This document shows positions 32,241 through 44,619 of a DNA stretch of 64,000 bases, one piece after another. Within the stretch, counting starts at the first letter, position 1. Each line of letters begins with the position of its first letter. Position numbers and translations under genes: made by a program. The stretch comes from Polyodon spathula (taxonomy: Eukaryota > Chordata > Actinopteri > Acipenseriformes > Polyodontidae), in the NCBI RefSeq assembly GCF_017654505.1, contig NC_054559.1, positions 3,480,781-3,544,780 of the forward strand, written 5' to 3'. Under the pieces are notes generated by a model. The model saw nothing but the letters and a program-made list of their open reading frames with translations. It did no database searches and was not told the DNA's origin.

Positions 32241-32699
32241 CCATTATCAAAAAATAAGAAATTACAAATGACTTTGATAGTTTACGAGCGTATGTAAATC
32301 CAGTGTGGCATTTCCAGAGCCAGAAGCTGCAGTGAATAAAGATTGTGAGCATTGCAGTAAACTTCCAAACACAAGTAGTAATTCTTTGAAGTAGAATTAA
32401 TTGGCTGGGTCAAAATAACCTGGGCTTATCCTCTCTGAAGTGCAATTAAAGATATGCCACATTTCAGTAAACAAACTCTGTGGAATTTATAGTTTATTAA
32501 GCAAGTTTTAACTTTTCAATGGTGTTATAACCCAGACTTTCAAAAACTCTCTTTACTGAGCATAACACTGCCATCTTGATGTCGACCTTGCCTGAAAGAC
32601 TTGGAGGCAATCAGTGCTGTGGTCAGATGGAATGGTCATACTCCTGCCCTGGATGCCCATGGAGGACTTGCAACATGCTTACTGGAAGTGTCTGTGATT

Positions 32700-33130
32700 A
32701 TAAGAAAATAAAAGCAAAAAAAAACTAAGCTCATGCGGTTGCTTGTAGCTGATTCACTTCAAAACTTCAAATTGGATCTTAAAGGATGCCAGTGATTCAG
32801 CATCAACAGCATGACTAGGCAACCATTTCCATACCCTAACCACTCTCTGTGTGAAGTTTCTCCATCCCTCTGTTTAATTTCTACCTTTACATTTGTGTCC
32901 TGGTTTCTGTGCTGTGCTTTAAGTATTGGTTAAGATTGGGATGAACTTTATTAACTCCTTTTAAGATTTTAAAGCCTTCAATCATGCCCCCACGCCCTCC
33001 CATGTTTTATTTGTTTCAGGTTAAACAGATTTGGTTCTTTCAGCCTCTCTTTGCAGCTCAGTGCCTTAAACCCTGAGATTAGTGTTGCTGCTTCGCTGGA
33101 CTCACTCCAAGGCCTTATTCAAAACATGGG
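32700..33130 (-). mobile_element. Old CR1 3'-end relic
   Basis: It follows the plan of CR1 3' regions: AGTGATTCAGCATCAACAGCAT, CATACCCTAACCACTCTCTGTGTGAAG, GATTTTAAAGCCTTCAATCATG, and TTCAGCCTCTCTTTGCAGCTCAG. The last block corresponds to the RT C-terminal region read backwards. It is highly diverged and lacks an octamer tail. Confidence 0.65.
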
Positions 33131-34190
33131 AACCGCAATACACTGACAGAGTCAGTTTGTCTGTCCGCCCGTCTGTGTGTCACACTATACCAGGTGAATA
33201 TGATAACTATCTTGATTTTTCACTAATCTTCATCAAACTTTTATCATGCACTCCTACCCATCTATAGATGTCAGTGGAAGCTAGAATTTGGTATTAATTT
33301 TCGACACCCCACTCTTGTTACTCTAAAATGGCTTTTTGACCTTTCGATATATCTGTTACGCCTACCACCTGTGAAAGAAAATGCTGGAGGTTCCAGTGAC
33401 CTAAGGTGAGTTCTCCCCTCAGGTTAGAACGGGGCTCATCTAGCTGCCCTGTACACTTCTAACTTGTCAGTCAGTTTGGGCCTATCCTTGGATTTAATTG
33501 ATACCCTGGTACAAATTTCAAGCAGTTGCATAATTTCAATTTTTTGGAAGGATATATCATTTTTCCTTTGAACTTAAAAAACATTTTGTACCTTTTACAT
33601 GATATTTATTAAGCACAGCTAAAATTATTTGAATAAGTTAATGGCTTGTTATTGTCAGTAATCAGAGCCTGCACTGCATCGCCCCATTTAAGGAGAAGCA
33701 TGTGGGTTGTGTTAAAGGATTAGGAAATTACTACCTTAAAGTAGTATTATTGTATTTGTAAAGGAATCTGCATTACCGTTTTTTTCCACAGACTATGTGT
33801 TTATATTAAAAGACCATGTTCTGTCTGAAGATTGTCAGGTTCTTCTTTAGGCCTACAAAAAGAAACTAGTTACATTATTTGAAAACGTTTTGACAAGAAG
33901 TCTTTTCAGAAAGTTTGCGTCTAGCCTCTGCACTGCCACAATGGTTTTGTGTCCCAGATATCTTACATTGTCTGCAAATGATCACAGAGGATAAAGGAAA
34001 GTGTATCGTGAGGCACTGCTGATAAGGATTCTGATCCTTGTCAGTGAGATGAGACTAAGATAGTGTGTGGGGTCACTGGTTTGCACCCAGCCTCCCCCTG
34101 TTACACAAATCAGAGACCAACTGCCTGGCTGCAGTGTCAAAGAGCAGGGAACTCACCAGTTGAAGCAGTATATTAATATAATTTATTGCT
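33131..34190. other. No recognised gene
   Basis: AT-rich flank. About 33165-33260 resembles one unit of the 145-bp tandem repeat at 41947 (GTGTGTCACACTATACCAGG... then TCATCAAACTTT). Nothing else is recognised. Confidence 0.4.
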
Positions 34191-34704
34191 TGGTTATCTA
34201 GTTGTGACTGGGCGTGCTCTGTCACTGGTTCCACTGCGTATGCGAGCCGCTGCGGAAGCAGCTGGGATGCGCAATGGGAGATGCGTTGCCAGGCAACCGA
34301 TTGAGCAGGGAGACTCGGGGAGGAGAGCGTTCACGACAGGAGAAACTTACTAATATGAACCCTTCAACTCCCAGACGGATTCCATGAAGGCTCTGCCCAA
34401 CTGGGATTTTGGGAGAAGCCGAATTAGGTTATTTTAGAGGATATTGATTCCAAAACAGTATAGTTAGTTTTTTTTTTTAGTACAGTAGGTTACTGGAGCA
34501 GTACCTCTCTTTTAGTGGGAGTAGCACTCGTCGGCTGTGGACAAACTTTTATTTCTTAGCTTAGCTTTGTTTTGTTTTTTTATTTACTGTAGTGTCAGCA
34601 CCTATGCTCTCGACACCCAGCCCACGCCACCTGGGTCCCCTGTAGCCTGTTCTCGGTCTCCAGTGAGAAGCACTGGAGTTGGGACAACCCGTCCGCCAAC
34701 CCAC

Positions 34705-35312
34705 TGTCACAAAGGCGGCCGGAGTGGGGGACATCCGACCAGAAACAGGAAAATAAACAAAGAGAGAGGTGGAGCTGAGCGTATGGATTTGCTCAGCATT
34801 TAATGAGTGAACAGAACAGATAGAAAGTAAACGGTGGTAACAAACAAAAATACAAGGACACGGCACATTCGCCAAAACACAAAAGAGATAAACAAAACGG
34901 ACTATCACTAAACAAAACACGGTGAGCTTCTTTAACGATTATTATTTTATTATTTATTCTCATTACCTCCGTCTCCAATCCCATTCTCCACTCACGAACA
35001 CACAACCCGGAGTGGGTGAAAACATGCAGCTTTTATGCAGCTGTACCAAGACTCGAATGCTAATCAATCATTCAACTGGAGTCTCGGTACAACTGCACGT
35101 GAATTAATAAAGTGCAATTTCCTGTGCTCACATATTATTACTTTTTACTTGCACGTGAAATGCTGTGCAATCCTCGTGCCTAAATACAAATATACATTTT
35201 AAACACTTGTGTTACACAGACCCGTTTATATCCTGTGTACCAATGACTATACACCAACATTAAAACACAACACATAACACAAAATACACACAGGGGTGGG
35301 CATTTGGCCACA
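34705..35312 (-). mobile_element. Solo LTR, TGTGGCAA family (copy C)
   Basis: 608 bp, in minus orientation from TGTGGCCAAATG (35312) to TTTGTGACA (34705). It is flanked on both sides by the perfect 5-bp duplication CCCAC (34700-34704 and 35313-35317). It contains TATA-like GGATATAAAC in its first third. It is nearly collinear with copy D, and there is no internal sequence beside it. Confidence 0.9.
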
Positions 35313-35344
35313 CCCACCCACAAAAATCTGGAGGGGGGAAAAGG

Positions 35345-35570
35345 AGAAAGGAGAAAGTCATCAGTGTGATTACAGAGTTTGTGTTTCTGGTGCAAGTATT
35401 GTTTTGTTTGAACCTTTATTTTGGTCCTCGTGCCTTGTTTCTGTTTTGTTTATTCTGTTTTGTAAATAAAAGTCTGCATTGCGCTTAAAACTGCAGCTTC
35501 CTGACTCTGGGTTTGCTTTCCTGCTGCTCCAGCCTTGAGCGCAATGCTACCCTGCTATATATGGTGGCAG
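35345..35570 (+). mobile_element. LTR-like 3' end with primer-site-like sequence
   Basis: It has a T-rich lead, a polyadenylation signal in TGTAAATAAAAGTCTGC (about 35463), then GCGCAATGCTACCCTGC followed by ATGGTGGCAG, which could be a primer-binding site start. This is the layout of R-U5-PBS in LTR elements. No matching second LTR is visible, so the call is tentative. Confidence 0.4.
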
Positions 35571-36007
35571 TAATGAAATAACAACCCAGCAAGGTACTGC
35601 AGTATTTAAAAAAAAAAAAGTATAACAGTGGACTGGAAGACCTCCTCGGCAGTATGGAGGAGACTGCCCCAACCACCACCCCTGGGCACCTGTTCGTCAC
35701 CTGTAATTCAGAGCTCTCGACCCGTGCTCCCAGACACTGGACCTCTCATCGCTGGGCCTGAATCCCAAGTCGAAGCATCACCAGGCATGCTTTTTTGCCC
35801 AGACACCTATTATGATCCCCCTGGTGGACTAGACATCATTGCATTCTCACCAAGGCTTCACCGGAAGCTCCATCCACCCAGTCACCAGCCTGCACTCCGG
35901 TCGTGCAGGAGAGGACAGTGATCCACCCGCTGATCCACCTCCAAACAGAAGAGGAACCATCTAGAGTTATCGAATGTACCGGTAGTACCATTCTGAGGGG
36001 GAGGGTA

Positions 36008-36389
36008 TGGTTATGCGTCCCCTGTCACTGACAGAGAATCAGTGACAGGGGACCCAGCCGGTGTGGACTGGACGACCGGTCTGGGATGCACAACGGGAGA
36101 TGCGTTGCCAGGCAACCAATTAAGCAGGGAGGCTTGGCTGTTCGGGAGTCCCTGATTGGTTAGGGGACATACCACAGGGAATCTACAGCCAGTTCAAAAA
36201 GCAGCTGCGCCACATCTTTGTATTTTTTATCTGTGTTTTGTTTTTGTATTTATTGTTGTTGGTACCCTAGTGTCGGCACTTGTGTTTATTAAATCTGCAC
36301 GCCTGTGCCGTGTGTGAAACACCAATGCTCTGTGTCTTGGCTCTTTTTACCAGTGACGACCCACACAGGTAACATCATCCCCTGTTACA
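36008..36389 (+). mobile_element. 3' LTR, TGGTTAT family
   Basis: 382 bp from TGGTTATGCG to CCTGTTACA, after a polypurine tract. It has ATTAAA (about 36286) as a likely polyadenylation signal. A 15-bp perfect inverted repeat sits near its start (36017-36031 and 36039-36053). Confidence 0.65.
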
Positions 36390-38699
36390 AGAGTATATAG
36401 AGTAAACATGTCACTATGTGTAGTTGTTTATTTTAGTGTAATTATAATTATAATTACTGCAACATAACTGTAACTGTAATTGTAATTAATCAAAATAGCA
36501 TAGTAATTGTAATTACAATTTCGATGTAATTCTAATTCTATTTCTAAGAGACCCTAGTTCTGGTGCCAATATTAAGAAAATCCCTGTTTTGGTGTTTTGG
36601 ATTTGTTATTTGTTACTGGCCATTGTATTTTCTTGAATACAATTAACCTTGTGGATTGTGTTGAGGTTTGTGAAGTGAACCCATATCCACTGTTGTCCTA
36701 AGAGTGCAAGAGAAAACACACTGTCAACTTGACTAGTGGGAGCCCCCGTACATTTAGAAAAATAATTTGCAATATCTTAATAAAAACAGGAAAAGCTGAT
36801 ATTAACACAAGGACTAGTGTGCAAAAATGAGTGAAACGAAATGTTCTGCAGATCCAATCAACAGGAACATTAACCCGCACCAAGGCATCTTGACAATCTA
36901 CCCTGCCTAGCTGCTTCTTACTAATTTAGTAGTGATGTGCTCCTAGGCTAGTTTCTAACTCCTAAAGCATTCCCACACATTCACCAGCTTTCCTAATGAA
37001 TGCACTGGAAATACCTCCTCACAGGAGGAACTAGTCAGTGGAGGTATCTTTGGAAAAGCCAAGAGCCACGTCTTTGTTATTATAAGGGCTTTGGAGGCTA
37101 CGGGTTATCAGAAGCATCACATAAAGTATTACAGTTTCCCTGTGCAGCTTCAGAAAATATGTACTTTCTTTGTTCAGAGCTCATAAGTGTTTTCCAGTGC
37201 TGTCAGCCAAATGACCGAGGGCCCAGATATAATTACAAATGTACTATTATGCCAAATCTCTTTGACACAAAAAAAGTGACGTACCAGGAAAGCCTTTATC
37301 AATGTGATTGCATGCACTTACCTTCTTTGAAAAAAAAAAAAAATCAAACCAACCTTAAAATCTCTGTTTTATCAACGCTGAATAAAATATATTATGGATA
37401 AGGGTAATAACATCCTGGACGGTTATGCATTGAAACCTCAGTCGAATGCTTTAAAGAGTGTATTATTTGCTTCTGTTTTCAGAGTGTATTGACAAAGCAG
37501 AAAAAAAAATGTTCTTCTACTACTGTGCTCAGAGGCAATTAGATGTCAGACTGATTACATGGTGCTAATGGCTAAATGGAACCCAATAAAAAGAAACTTC
37601 CAAAATCCCATTTCCTTCTGAAAGTTGCAAACAGGTACACCTTGTTTTTTTTTTCTGCACACCATTTTAAACTCTACATTGCAGGCCAGGCTCTTTTATA
37701 GTTCCCTTTTGAAAACACATGACATCAGACAGGTAGTGGATTGTGTGACAGCCACCATCATGACTAGAAGAGTAAAGAGGGAATTCACTGTTACTCCAAA
37801 CTTTTGCTGTTGACGCTTAACCCTGTTAGACCCTTTGGATTGCATTTGTGATATCAGCTGTTGATTTTATATACATACATTTTTCAGGTTTTTAAAGCTG
37901 CATGTAAACTTTATTAAATATCCCAAGGAGATCCACATGCTAGTGTTACATCATCATTATTACATTAATTTCTTAATTATACTAAGTCGTAAGATAACTG
38001 TGTGTGCTGTGTATACTTATGGAGGTATTGAATCATTTCGTGTTTGTGATACTTGCTGGGCATATTTCACTCAAATGATCCTTGCATGAAATCTGAAATG
38101 TATGGACTGTAGTAGAGAAAGTGAGGGTTGGCTTTATTACTGTTGCATCTGCATCAGTCGCTGCTGTTGAGCAATGAGTTTGGCAAGGACGGGTAAGAGG
38201 GTAAGGTATCATTTATCTGATGCAATAACTAACCTGATTCAGTGAGCAATGGCCCATCAGAAAGAAACAACAGTTTATTGTTCTGTGGAAACTTGCAAAG
38301 AAATTTGGGATTGTGGTGCGACTGGCACAGCTGTGATTAAACTTTACGGCAGTGTTCGAATTAACAAAAGCTTCAAAATGCAGATGCTACAGTATTTTTG
38401 CTTTGGTTTTTATTATTAAGGCTAGTAAAACTGGACAATACAGCATAAGATATTTGTAAAAAATTGCCTTCAAAATAATACTTGCTGTGTAAATAAAATA
38501 TGTTAAAAAAGGTATTTGTCATGTGGGCAACCATTTAAAGATACCGTTGTCTATGTAAACCCCATATTTTTATACATTTTAAGCCATGTTGTTTTTATGG
38601 TTCAGCCATGAACTACTAATATGACCAATCCTAATTTGACCATGATTTACACCACAGTCTAACCTTATACAACATTCCATTGTCAGGCTGTTGAGTTCC
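36390..38699. other. No recognised gene
   Basis: AT-rich. About 36410-36560 is a GTAATTACAATT-type stretch that may be a MITE end. The frame at 37000-37401 (133 codons) has no recognised domain. Otherwise it looks single copy within the window. Confidence 0.45.
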
Positions 38700-39060
38700 A
38701 GAACTTGGCTGTACATCACAACCAGATATTGTTAAACCATGACTGTGTCCAATCCTGGTCACCACAGCACCAGAGGGATATTGTGGATCTGGAGAGAGTC
38801 CAACAAAGAACAACCAGACTAATCCCAGGGCCTAAAGCAATGAGCTGTGAGGATAGGCTGAAAGCACTAAATCTATTTTGCTTGAAACAAAGAAGAATTA
38901 GAGGGGTCTTGAGTGCAGTCTTTAAAATCTTAGAAGGGGATGCAGAATCACTTTTCAACAAAGTTTTGAGATTGAAGATCCACCAGAAATTGGGTGAACC
39001 TAGATGGGATGAATAGCCTCCTCTTGTTTGTAAAATCTGTTCTTTTGTTCTTATGAAAAG
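38700..39060 (+). mobile_element. Old CR1 3' end with RT C-terminal remnant
   Basis: The frame 38705-39016 reads NHDCVQSWSPQHQRDIVDLERVQ, then TTRLIPGPKAMSCEDRLKALNLF. This is homologous to the C-terminal ORF2 region of copy I but much diverged. The sequence then jumps to the 3' UTR-like GGATGAATAGCCTCCTCTTG and a single CTTTTGTTCTTATG tail. It is a relic of an older CR1 subfamily. Confidence 0.8.
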
Positions 39061-41946
39061 ATTAGTTGGTGAAACATCCCCTTACTTGGTGGACTGTGCA
39101 CCATTCTGTCCAATCAACACCAGTGTTACTATAGTTAATAATAAGCACCGGTAGCTTGGAAACCAAAGTGTTTATTTAAATGTTAGCAGCTCCTGCCTGG
39201 AGTGCTGAAGAGTGAAGGAACGAAAGATGTTTTTTTTTTTTTTTAATTATATGTGGCTTGACTAATAAAATATTTCTATTTATGCTATAACCATACTGGT
39301 GTCTCCATTAGCTGTGTGTTTTAACAGTTACTAAATCAGTTTGTTTGGCTTTCCATTTGCTGCTTTTCCATCACATAACTTTTTTTCCCCTCTTTTCTAG
39401 TCCAAATCTTTACACAACATTCCCATAGAAATGATAGGAGTTTCTCTAAATCCTTCTTGCTTATTTTATATACAAAGCAGAATGGCAAAACATTTACATA
39501 CAGTATATGAAGCCTGTCTAAAATGTTCCACTTTGACACATTTATATTTTTCTTATTAAACAGTTAACTTTTGTCAGTTTTCCAAACACAATACAATATT
39601 CACAACCTTTTCTCCAATACAAATAGTTCAAGCAGGAGCATTCACACAGAAGGGTGGCTTGTCATGTTATTTCCTTGGCACTCGGCACTGATACAAGTTT
39701 AACCAGGAATGTGGGGATTTCTTTACTTTTGTTTTGTTTGTGTAATTGATAGGTTAACCTGTGGGGTTTGAGGAATTCCCCTAGGTATCTCAATGAGCTT
39801 ATTAGTAGCTGATTTATGTTTGTTTAATTAATCAGATTGAGTGAATGCTGAAAACATTTGATTGGACTTTGATGTAAGCAATTCATACAAATGGAATTTG
39901 AAAGCAAACATCTTTTCAGAGCAGACATCCAAACACTGCTTGATAATTTTGGTAGTTATCTAAAAGCATTTATCTTTAAGGTACTAATGACAGATAATTT
40001 ACCCATCACTGTAATTTGTTTTATAAGTCATGTCCCCATTGAAACCCATTAGCAGCAACTTAGATCTCACACTCAGAATGTCATTGAAAGCATTCAAAAT
40101 GTTTAAACAGGATTATATAGAAACATATTAAATATGTTAATATCAGCTTTGCTGTTTCTTTTTCTTTTAAGATTTAATGACTTAAAAATGTTTCTAAGTG
40201 TTCATGGCTGCCTCTAATCAGGTTGAGAGTGTATTTTCTCTTGCACTCTTTGTAGCCTCATCGTTCGGAGCATCCCGGTCCCGCCTGATAAAAAAAACAA
40301 ACAATAAAATAATAAATCTATGTGACGTGATCATCCTGGTGAACAAAAAATATTAGGCAGAGGAGCATCATATACTCCACCCAGCGGACGAGGCTGGTGG
40401 TTGGGGAGGAGGTGGTGATTCAAAAGCACGGCAGGATTGAGTTTGCAAACTAGGTTTATATACCTTATAGGTTCATCCGAACGTGCCGGTAGGTGGCTTG
40501 TAGATTGGCCAGTCAAATGTACTAGGCACTTGTATTAATGATACTATAGATTTCCTGCCTGAAATCTTAATCTTAATGATTTGTTAATAGTTAGTAACTT
40601 TTTATGAATTTGGCAGTCCCTACGGTACACACAGAAGTGGATACAATTATTTTAGTTACTTTGTTCAATCTACAGAAAGTGGTTAATCTCAAAATATTGG
40701 TATCTTTGCGAGACTTAAAGCACTTCATTGAAAATGATGCCCCTGTTATACACGTTGCATTACTCTTTGTGAACTTACCAATCCCAGCTTTGATGGCATG
40801 TTGAACTGGAAGCTGTGTGTGCAACGCTGAGGCCCTGATAAAATTAAAACAAACACATAACGATCTTTTAAGTATTTGTAGCTAACAAATTAACTCCTTA
40901 AAGATCTCCACTGTGCACTTCCAGTCATAATAAAGTCTCAAATGTGCAGTTCTGAAAGAAATATATCTATTAGCAAACATGTATTTACATTTTAAAATGC
41001 AACATATGATAAAATATATAGGTACAATACATTTCTGGTTACAAGCTAAGCTTTTAGACTGTAGCTTACTTCCTGGGACATTTCACCTGGAGAGTGAGAT
41101 TGTCCCCTTCCCTGCACTGGCTTCTTTCCCCATATTGACTGACACTTTCAGTAAGTAACATGCTTTGACCCAGAAGACACTCCTGAGGTAACATCACCTA
41201 GCAAGTGCAAGTGTAAATATATAACCCAAGAATAAGGCATAGTAGAAACTGAGAGCTTCCTTTAACGTAAAATAGTACAAGCTATCATGGGTGCTATAAC
41301 ACGTGTTTATTTCAGAATAAAAGGCAATTTCACAAGAAAAGTTTCAGTGAGGAAGTTGAACTTGTACAGTAATTCTTCCTCCTAGCATCAATATAGACTG
41401 TTAATTTGTGATAGGTCCTTTACTTAAACTGCTTTCACAGAAACAAGATTTGATTTTAGAAAACAATGGCTAAATTCATTAATACCCATTTAACAAAAAT
41501 GGTTTAAACATGATATCTTGGAAAGAGAATTGTTTCCCTGAATTACACTGTTAATTAGTTAACCAAATACTGCCAGGAGTTAATGAGTGACAAGTTTAGT
41601 TGACATAGCAAGGAACTTTTACATGAGAATCAGAGAACAGCTTGCATACATCCATATCTGTTTAACATCTTTGCAAGAAGGAGAATTCCACCTACAAGGT
41701 TGGAGTAACAAAGTGCAGCAGCTTTCATTCACTATTGATTGTTTTAGTAAAAGCAGCTGCAGGCTGTTTGTCTAACAAAGGGCTCTAGGGTATGCATGTG
41801 AGATAATGCATGTCTGCCATTATGCCTATTCATCAGTGATGGAGGAGAAAGAGCTGCCACACAATGGCTATCCAGAGAGGCTCGTTGTTCCTAAAAGAAA
41901 GGAAGCCATTCCCTTATCCCTTGCCTGGGATCAAATTCCCTTCGTT
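39061..41946. other. No recognised gene
   Basis: AT-rich sequence with short ORFs only. A 25-bp string TCTCAAATGTGCAGTTCTGAA at about 40936 recurs, slightly changed, at about 43675. I see no element boundary. Nothing else is supported. Confidence 0.5.
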
Positions 41947-43060
41947 GGTATGTCACACTTCACACATGTTTGCATACACCTTGAGAACCACTTATCCAAT
42001 TGTTATGAAACTTGGTATTAACATTATATAGTTTAAATATTCAGAATATCTGATTGTGGAGATAAATTGGGGTATCTGTTGCGTTTATCTCTATATCACA
42101 CTGTGACAGAGAGAGAAAAAATCCAAGCTGCAATCTCCCTTCCAGCCAGAAAAGGCACTGTGTAAGGTTGCTGGTATGCTTCCCCGTAGATGGGATGACT
42201 CAACGGTAGGCATAAACAGGAAGTTAGCCATCTTGAAGGAAGCACATAGCTGCACGTACGCAAAATTAATCCCTTGAGTTCAGCTGTGGGGTGGGCAGCG
42301 ATTGGAGAAACAATGGTGCCGAGTTGACTGGAGGGAGGAGTTAGGTAGTACAAAGGAGACACAGCTATATAAGTACGGTCCCTTATGCTGAGAATGTAAC
42401 AGACGGCCGGAGCTTTGTTTCTTTGTTTTTGTTATGCGTGGTGTTGTTTTGTCTGTATTGCAGGGATTAGGGTTAGGTATTAGGAAATAAGGAAGCAGGA
42501 GCTGTTGCTACGGAGCCAACACAAATACCTGAGCACTACCTTCACTGCACAGCACTGACACAAACCACTATCTCAGAGTTTTTGAAGAGCACAATTGTGT
42601 GCACCAGAGACATGGGATTATTAACTGTGTTTCATTATCTTTGAGTTTGCAAGCCTGCCATGTTCCTTATGATACCATTCCTGGTAAAGTGGTAGTTTCT
42701 TTTGCTTTGTTTAAATAAACATGGACGTTTTTGGGAACATTAACGATGTTTGGACATTGAATTCAATACACACTTCACATCCTGTTCACACACGCTTACA
42801 TTCTTTCATCTGGAGAACAGCTTATCTAACTGTCATGAAACTTGATAGTTACTTTGTGAGATTAAGTTATTGAGAGTATCGGATTCTGGGGATATAGAGG
42901 GTGTCTGTATGTCACACTTAGATTTTTGCATTATTCTGGAAAATTGCTTATCCGGTTGTGATTAAACATTTCATTTCTAATTCTTGTTCCATACTGTTCT
43001 GTAATACTGTTGATATATATCTCGGTCATCATGCTGATATCTCTAATTTTGACTTCATGG
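41947..43060. repeat. About 145-bp tandem repeat, three diverged units, split by an LTR
   Basis: Units start GTATGTCACACTTCACACATG (41947), CTATATCACAC...TTCACATCC (42091, broken by the LTR) and GTATGTCACACTTAGAT (42908). Each has a middle block like CTTATC(C/T)AA(T/C)TGT(T/C)ATGAAACTT and a GATTGTGGAGATA-like block. Unit spacing is about 144-150 bp. Confidence 0.7.
42102..42768. mobile_element. Solo LTR-like insertion with CACAC target duplication
   Basis: The 667-bp insert begins TGTGACAGAGAG. It has TATA-like GCTATATAAGTA (about 42364) and a polyadenylation signal in TTTAAATAAACATG (about 42712). CACAC flanks it at 42097-42101 and 42769-42773. The intact neighbouring tandem unit (41951) shows the pre-insertion sequence. 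Its end reads AATA rather than CA, so the exact 3' boundary may differ by a few bases. Confidence 0.65.
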
Positions 43061-44329
43061 TGTGGGTGTAACTGACAGGCTTGTTCATGTTGTTTCTTTA
43101 AACTGCATTTTTCCTTGGACCAGCTTTTGGAAAGTTCATGAGTAGGAAGATGTTTGACAGGTCGACCTGATAAAAGCCTAAGGATCGGGAACTACCTTAA
43201 GCTGAATGACCCATGGTTGGAAAAGCTTGTAATAACAAGTCAAATCAGAACTTTTCAGCAGAGATAAGGGAGAGCTTCTGAGACAGTTTAAAGAATGGTG
43301 CTCCTACAGACAGAAATCTCATTAGCTGCTGTGGAGTGGCTTCAGGTGCTTCCAGTTCCTCGCCAGAATATTTAGAAACCCCAGTTTAATAGCATGGGTC
43401 TGTTCACAGGGCAGCCACTGCTGACAGAAATTAAATCAGGCCTTTTGTATAGCAAGGTTATGAACATCATCTAATTATGCATTTCTTGTTTTAATACATC
43501 TTACAACCACAGCATACAGATTAGATCAAATGATTAGACTTTAAAATTAGTTCAAATGTTGTAAACTTGTGGACCTCTTTCTGCAGTGTTTTTATGTTGA
43601 ATTGTGTCTGTTGTACGTAACTGAAAATAATGGTAGCCAACAAAATAATTCTATAACTAAAATTGTTATATAACTCTCAAATGTCCAGTTCTGAAAGAAA
43701 CACATGTTATAGTACTCCTATAGCATGTATTTCTTTCCAAATTGCAAATTTGAGACCTATTTAGAGAATTTAAGTGAAAGCAGTTAATATTTATGACATT
43801 ATTTTGCAAGCTGCAATTCCTTGAAAATTGGGCTACATACCCCCTGCACCCTGAATTCAGTCTGTGCTTTTGAATGAACTGTGCATTACCTGCCTGAATG
43901 TTACACAGGTCGCTGTCAGATTCCAGCTGTAGCATTCTTCTCTTTGTCTGGTATTGGCTGTCCTTTAGTCCCAGTTCTATTGAGTCCAAGGAAACCTGGG
44001 TAAGGATATCAATAAGGCTGACTTTTGTTAAATGGCCAGTTGTTGGTCAACATCCTCATAGAGCTCCTGGCTGTAAAGAGGTAATTGGCTTGACGATGGG
44101 ATCAGGATGCTCACTGACCTTCAGCTCTCCTTCAGTGTGGGAGTTCTAAACTGGGGTAAGAGAGCTTGTATGCTTTACTTATAACAGCCTGTTCCTGCAA
44201 GTAGCAGCAGAAGCCTATGTCTCACAGAGAATGAGCTGCAAAGAGGGAGGAAGCTTGTGTCCTGTCTTTCAAACCAAGACAAGTAGGTAGTACAGGCTAT
44301 ATAATAATAAAATAAAGTCACCTTTGTCT
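43061..44329. other. No recognised gene
   Basis: Mixed sequence with short frames (43666-43989 minus, 43898-44149 plus) that show no domains. Nothing assigned. Confidence 0.45.
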
Positions 44330-44480
44330 TCTCAAAACACAAGAACAGAACATGAATGAATGATATGAGGCTATTTGGCTTGTCTGATTCCTAATAGTTG
44401 ATTGATCTACACACTTTGTCAAGTTGGGTCTTAAAGGATGCCAGTGATTCAGAATCAAGAACATGGCTAAGTTCAATGGC
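44330..44480 (-). mobile_element. Short CR1 3'-end relic
   Basis: It carries AACACAAGAACAGAACATG, then GATTCCTAATAGTTGATTGATC, TTTGTCAAGTTGGGTCTTAAAGG and AGTGATTCAGAATCAA. These are in the same order as at 9655 and 32700, so this belongs to the older CR1 group. Confidence 0.65.
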
Positions 44481-44619
44481 TAAGTTCTGTGTAGCTGGGC
44501 AGAGCTGAACAAGCATCTGCTTTACATCGGAGGCTACTGCATAGCCATTGCTACACAGACTGATGCTGAATGAAAGCTTGTGTTTGTTTACATCAAGGAG
44601 AGCGTCCACACAGCAGGAA

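Larger units (their letters stand above)
30640..32250 (-). mobile_element. DIRS-type retrotransposon fragment
   Basis: Reading down from 32250: reverse transcriptase (32240-31859), RNase H (31691-31367), a connecting region (31360-31010) and tyrosine recombinase (30978-30643). This gene order, with a recombinase in place of an integrase, is diagnostic of DIRS-like elements. Both ends are missing, so the inverted or split terminal repeats expected of DIRS are not visible. It abuts the LTR at 30631. Confidence 0.85.
34191..36389 (+). mobile_element. LTR element, TGGTTAT family, with nested solo LTR
   Basis: Two direct copies of an LTR-like sequence lie at 34191-34620 and 36008-36389. Both begin TGGTTAT and share ATGCG(C/T)(A/G)CAA(T/C)GGGAGATG and GTTGCCAGGCAACC. 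A polypurine tract (CTGAGGGGGAGGGTA) precedes the second. The interior is short (about 0.8 kb once the nested LTR is removed), with no recognisable gag or pol. A third copy is at 44620-45025. The pairing of these two LTRs into one element is inference. Confidence 0.5.

Noticed and set aside
37000..37401. 133-codon ORF as a host exon
   Set aside because: I recognise no domain, and it ends in a low-complexity Lys/Asn stretch from an A run.
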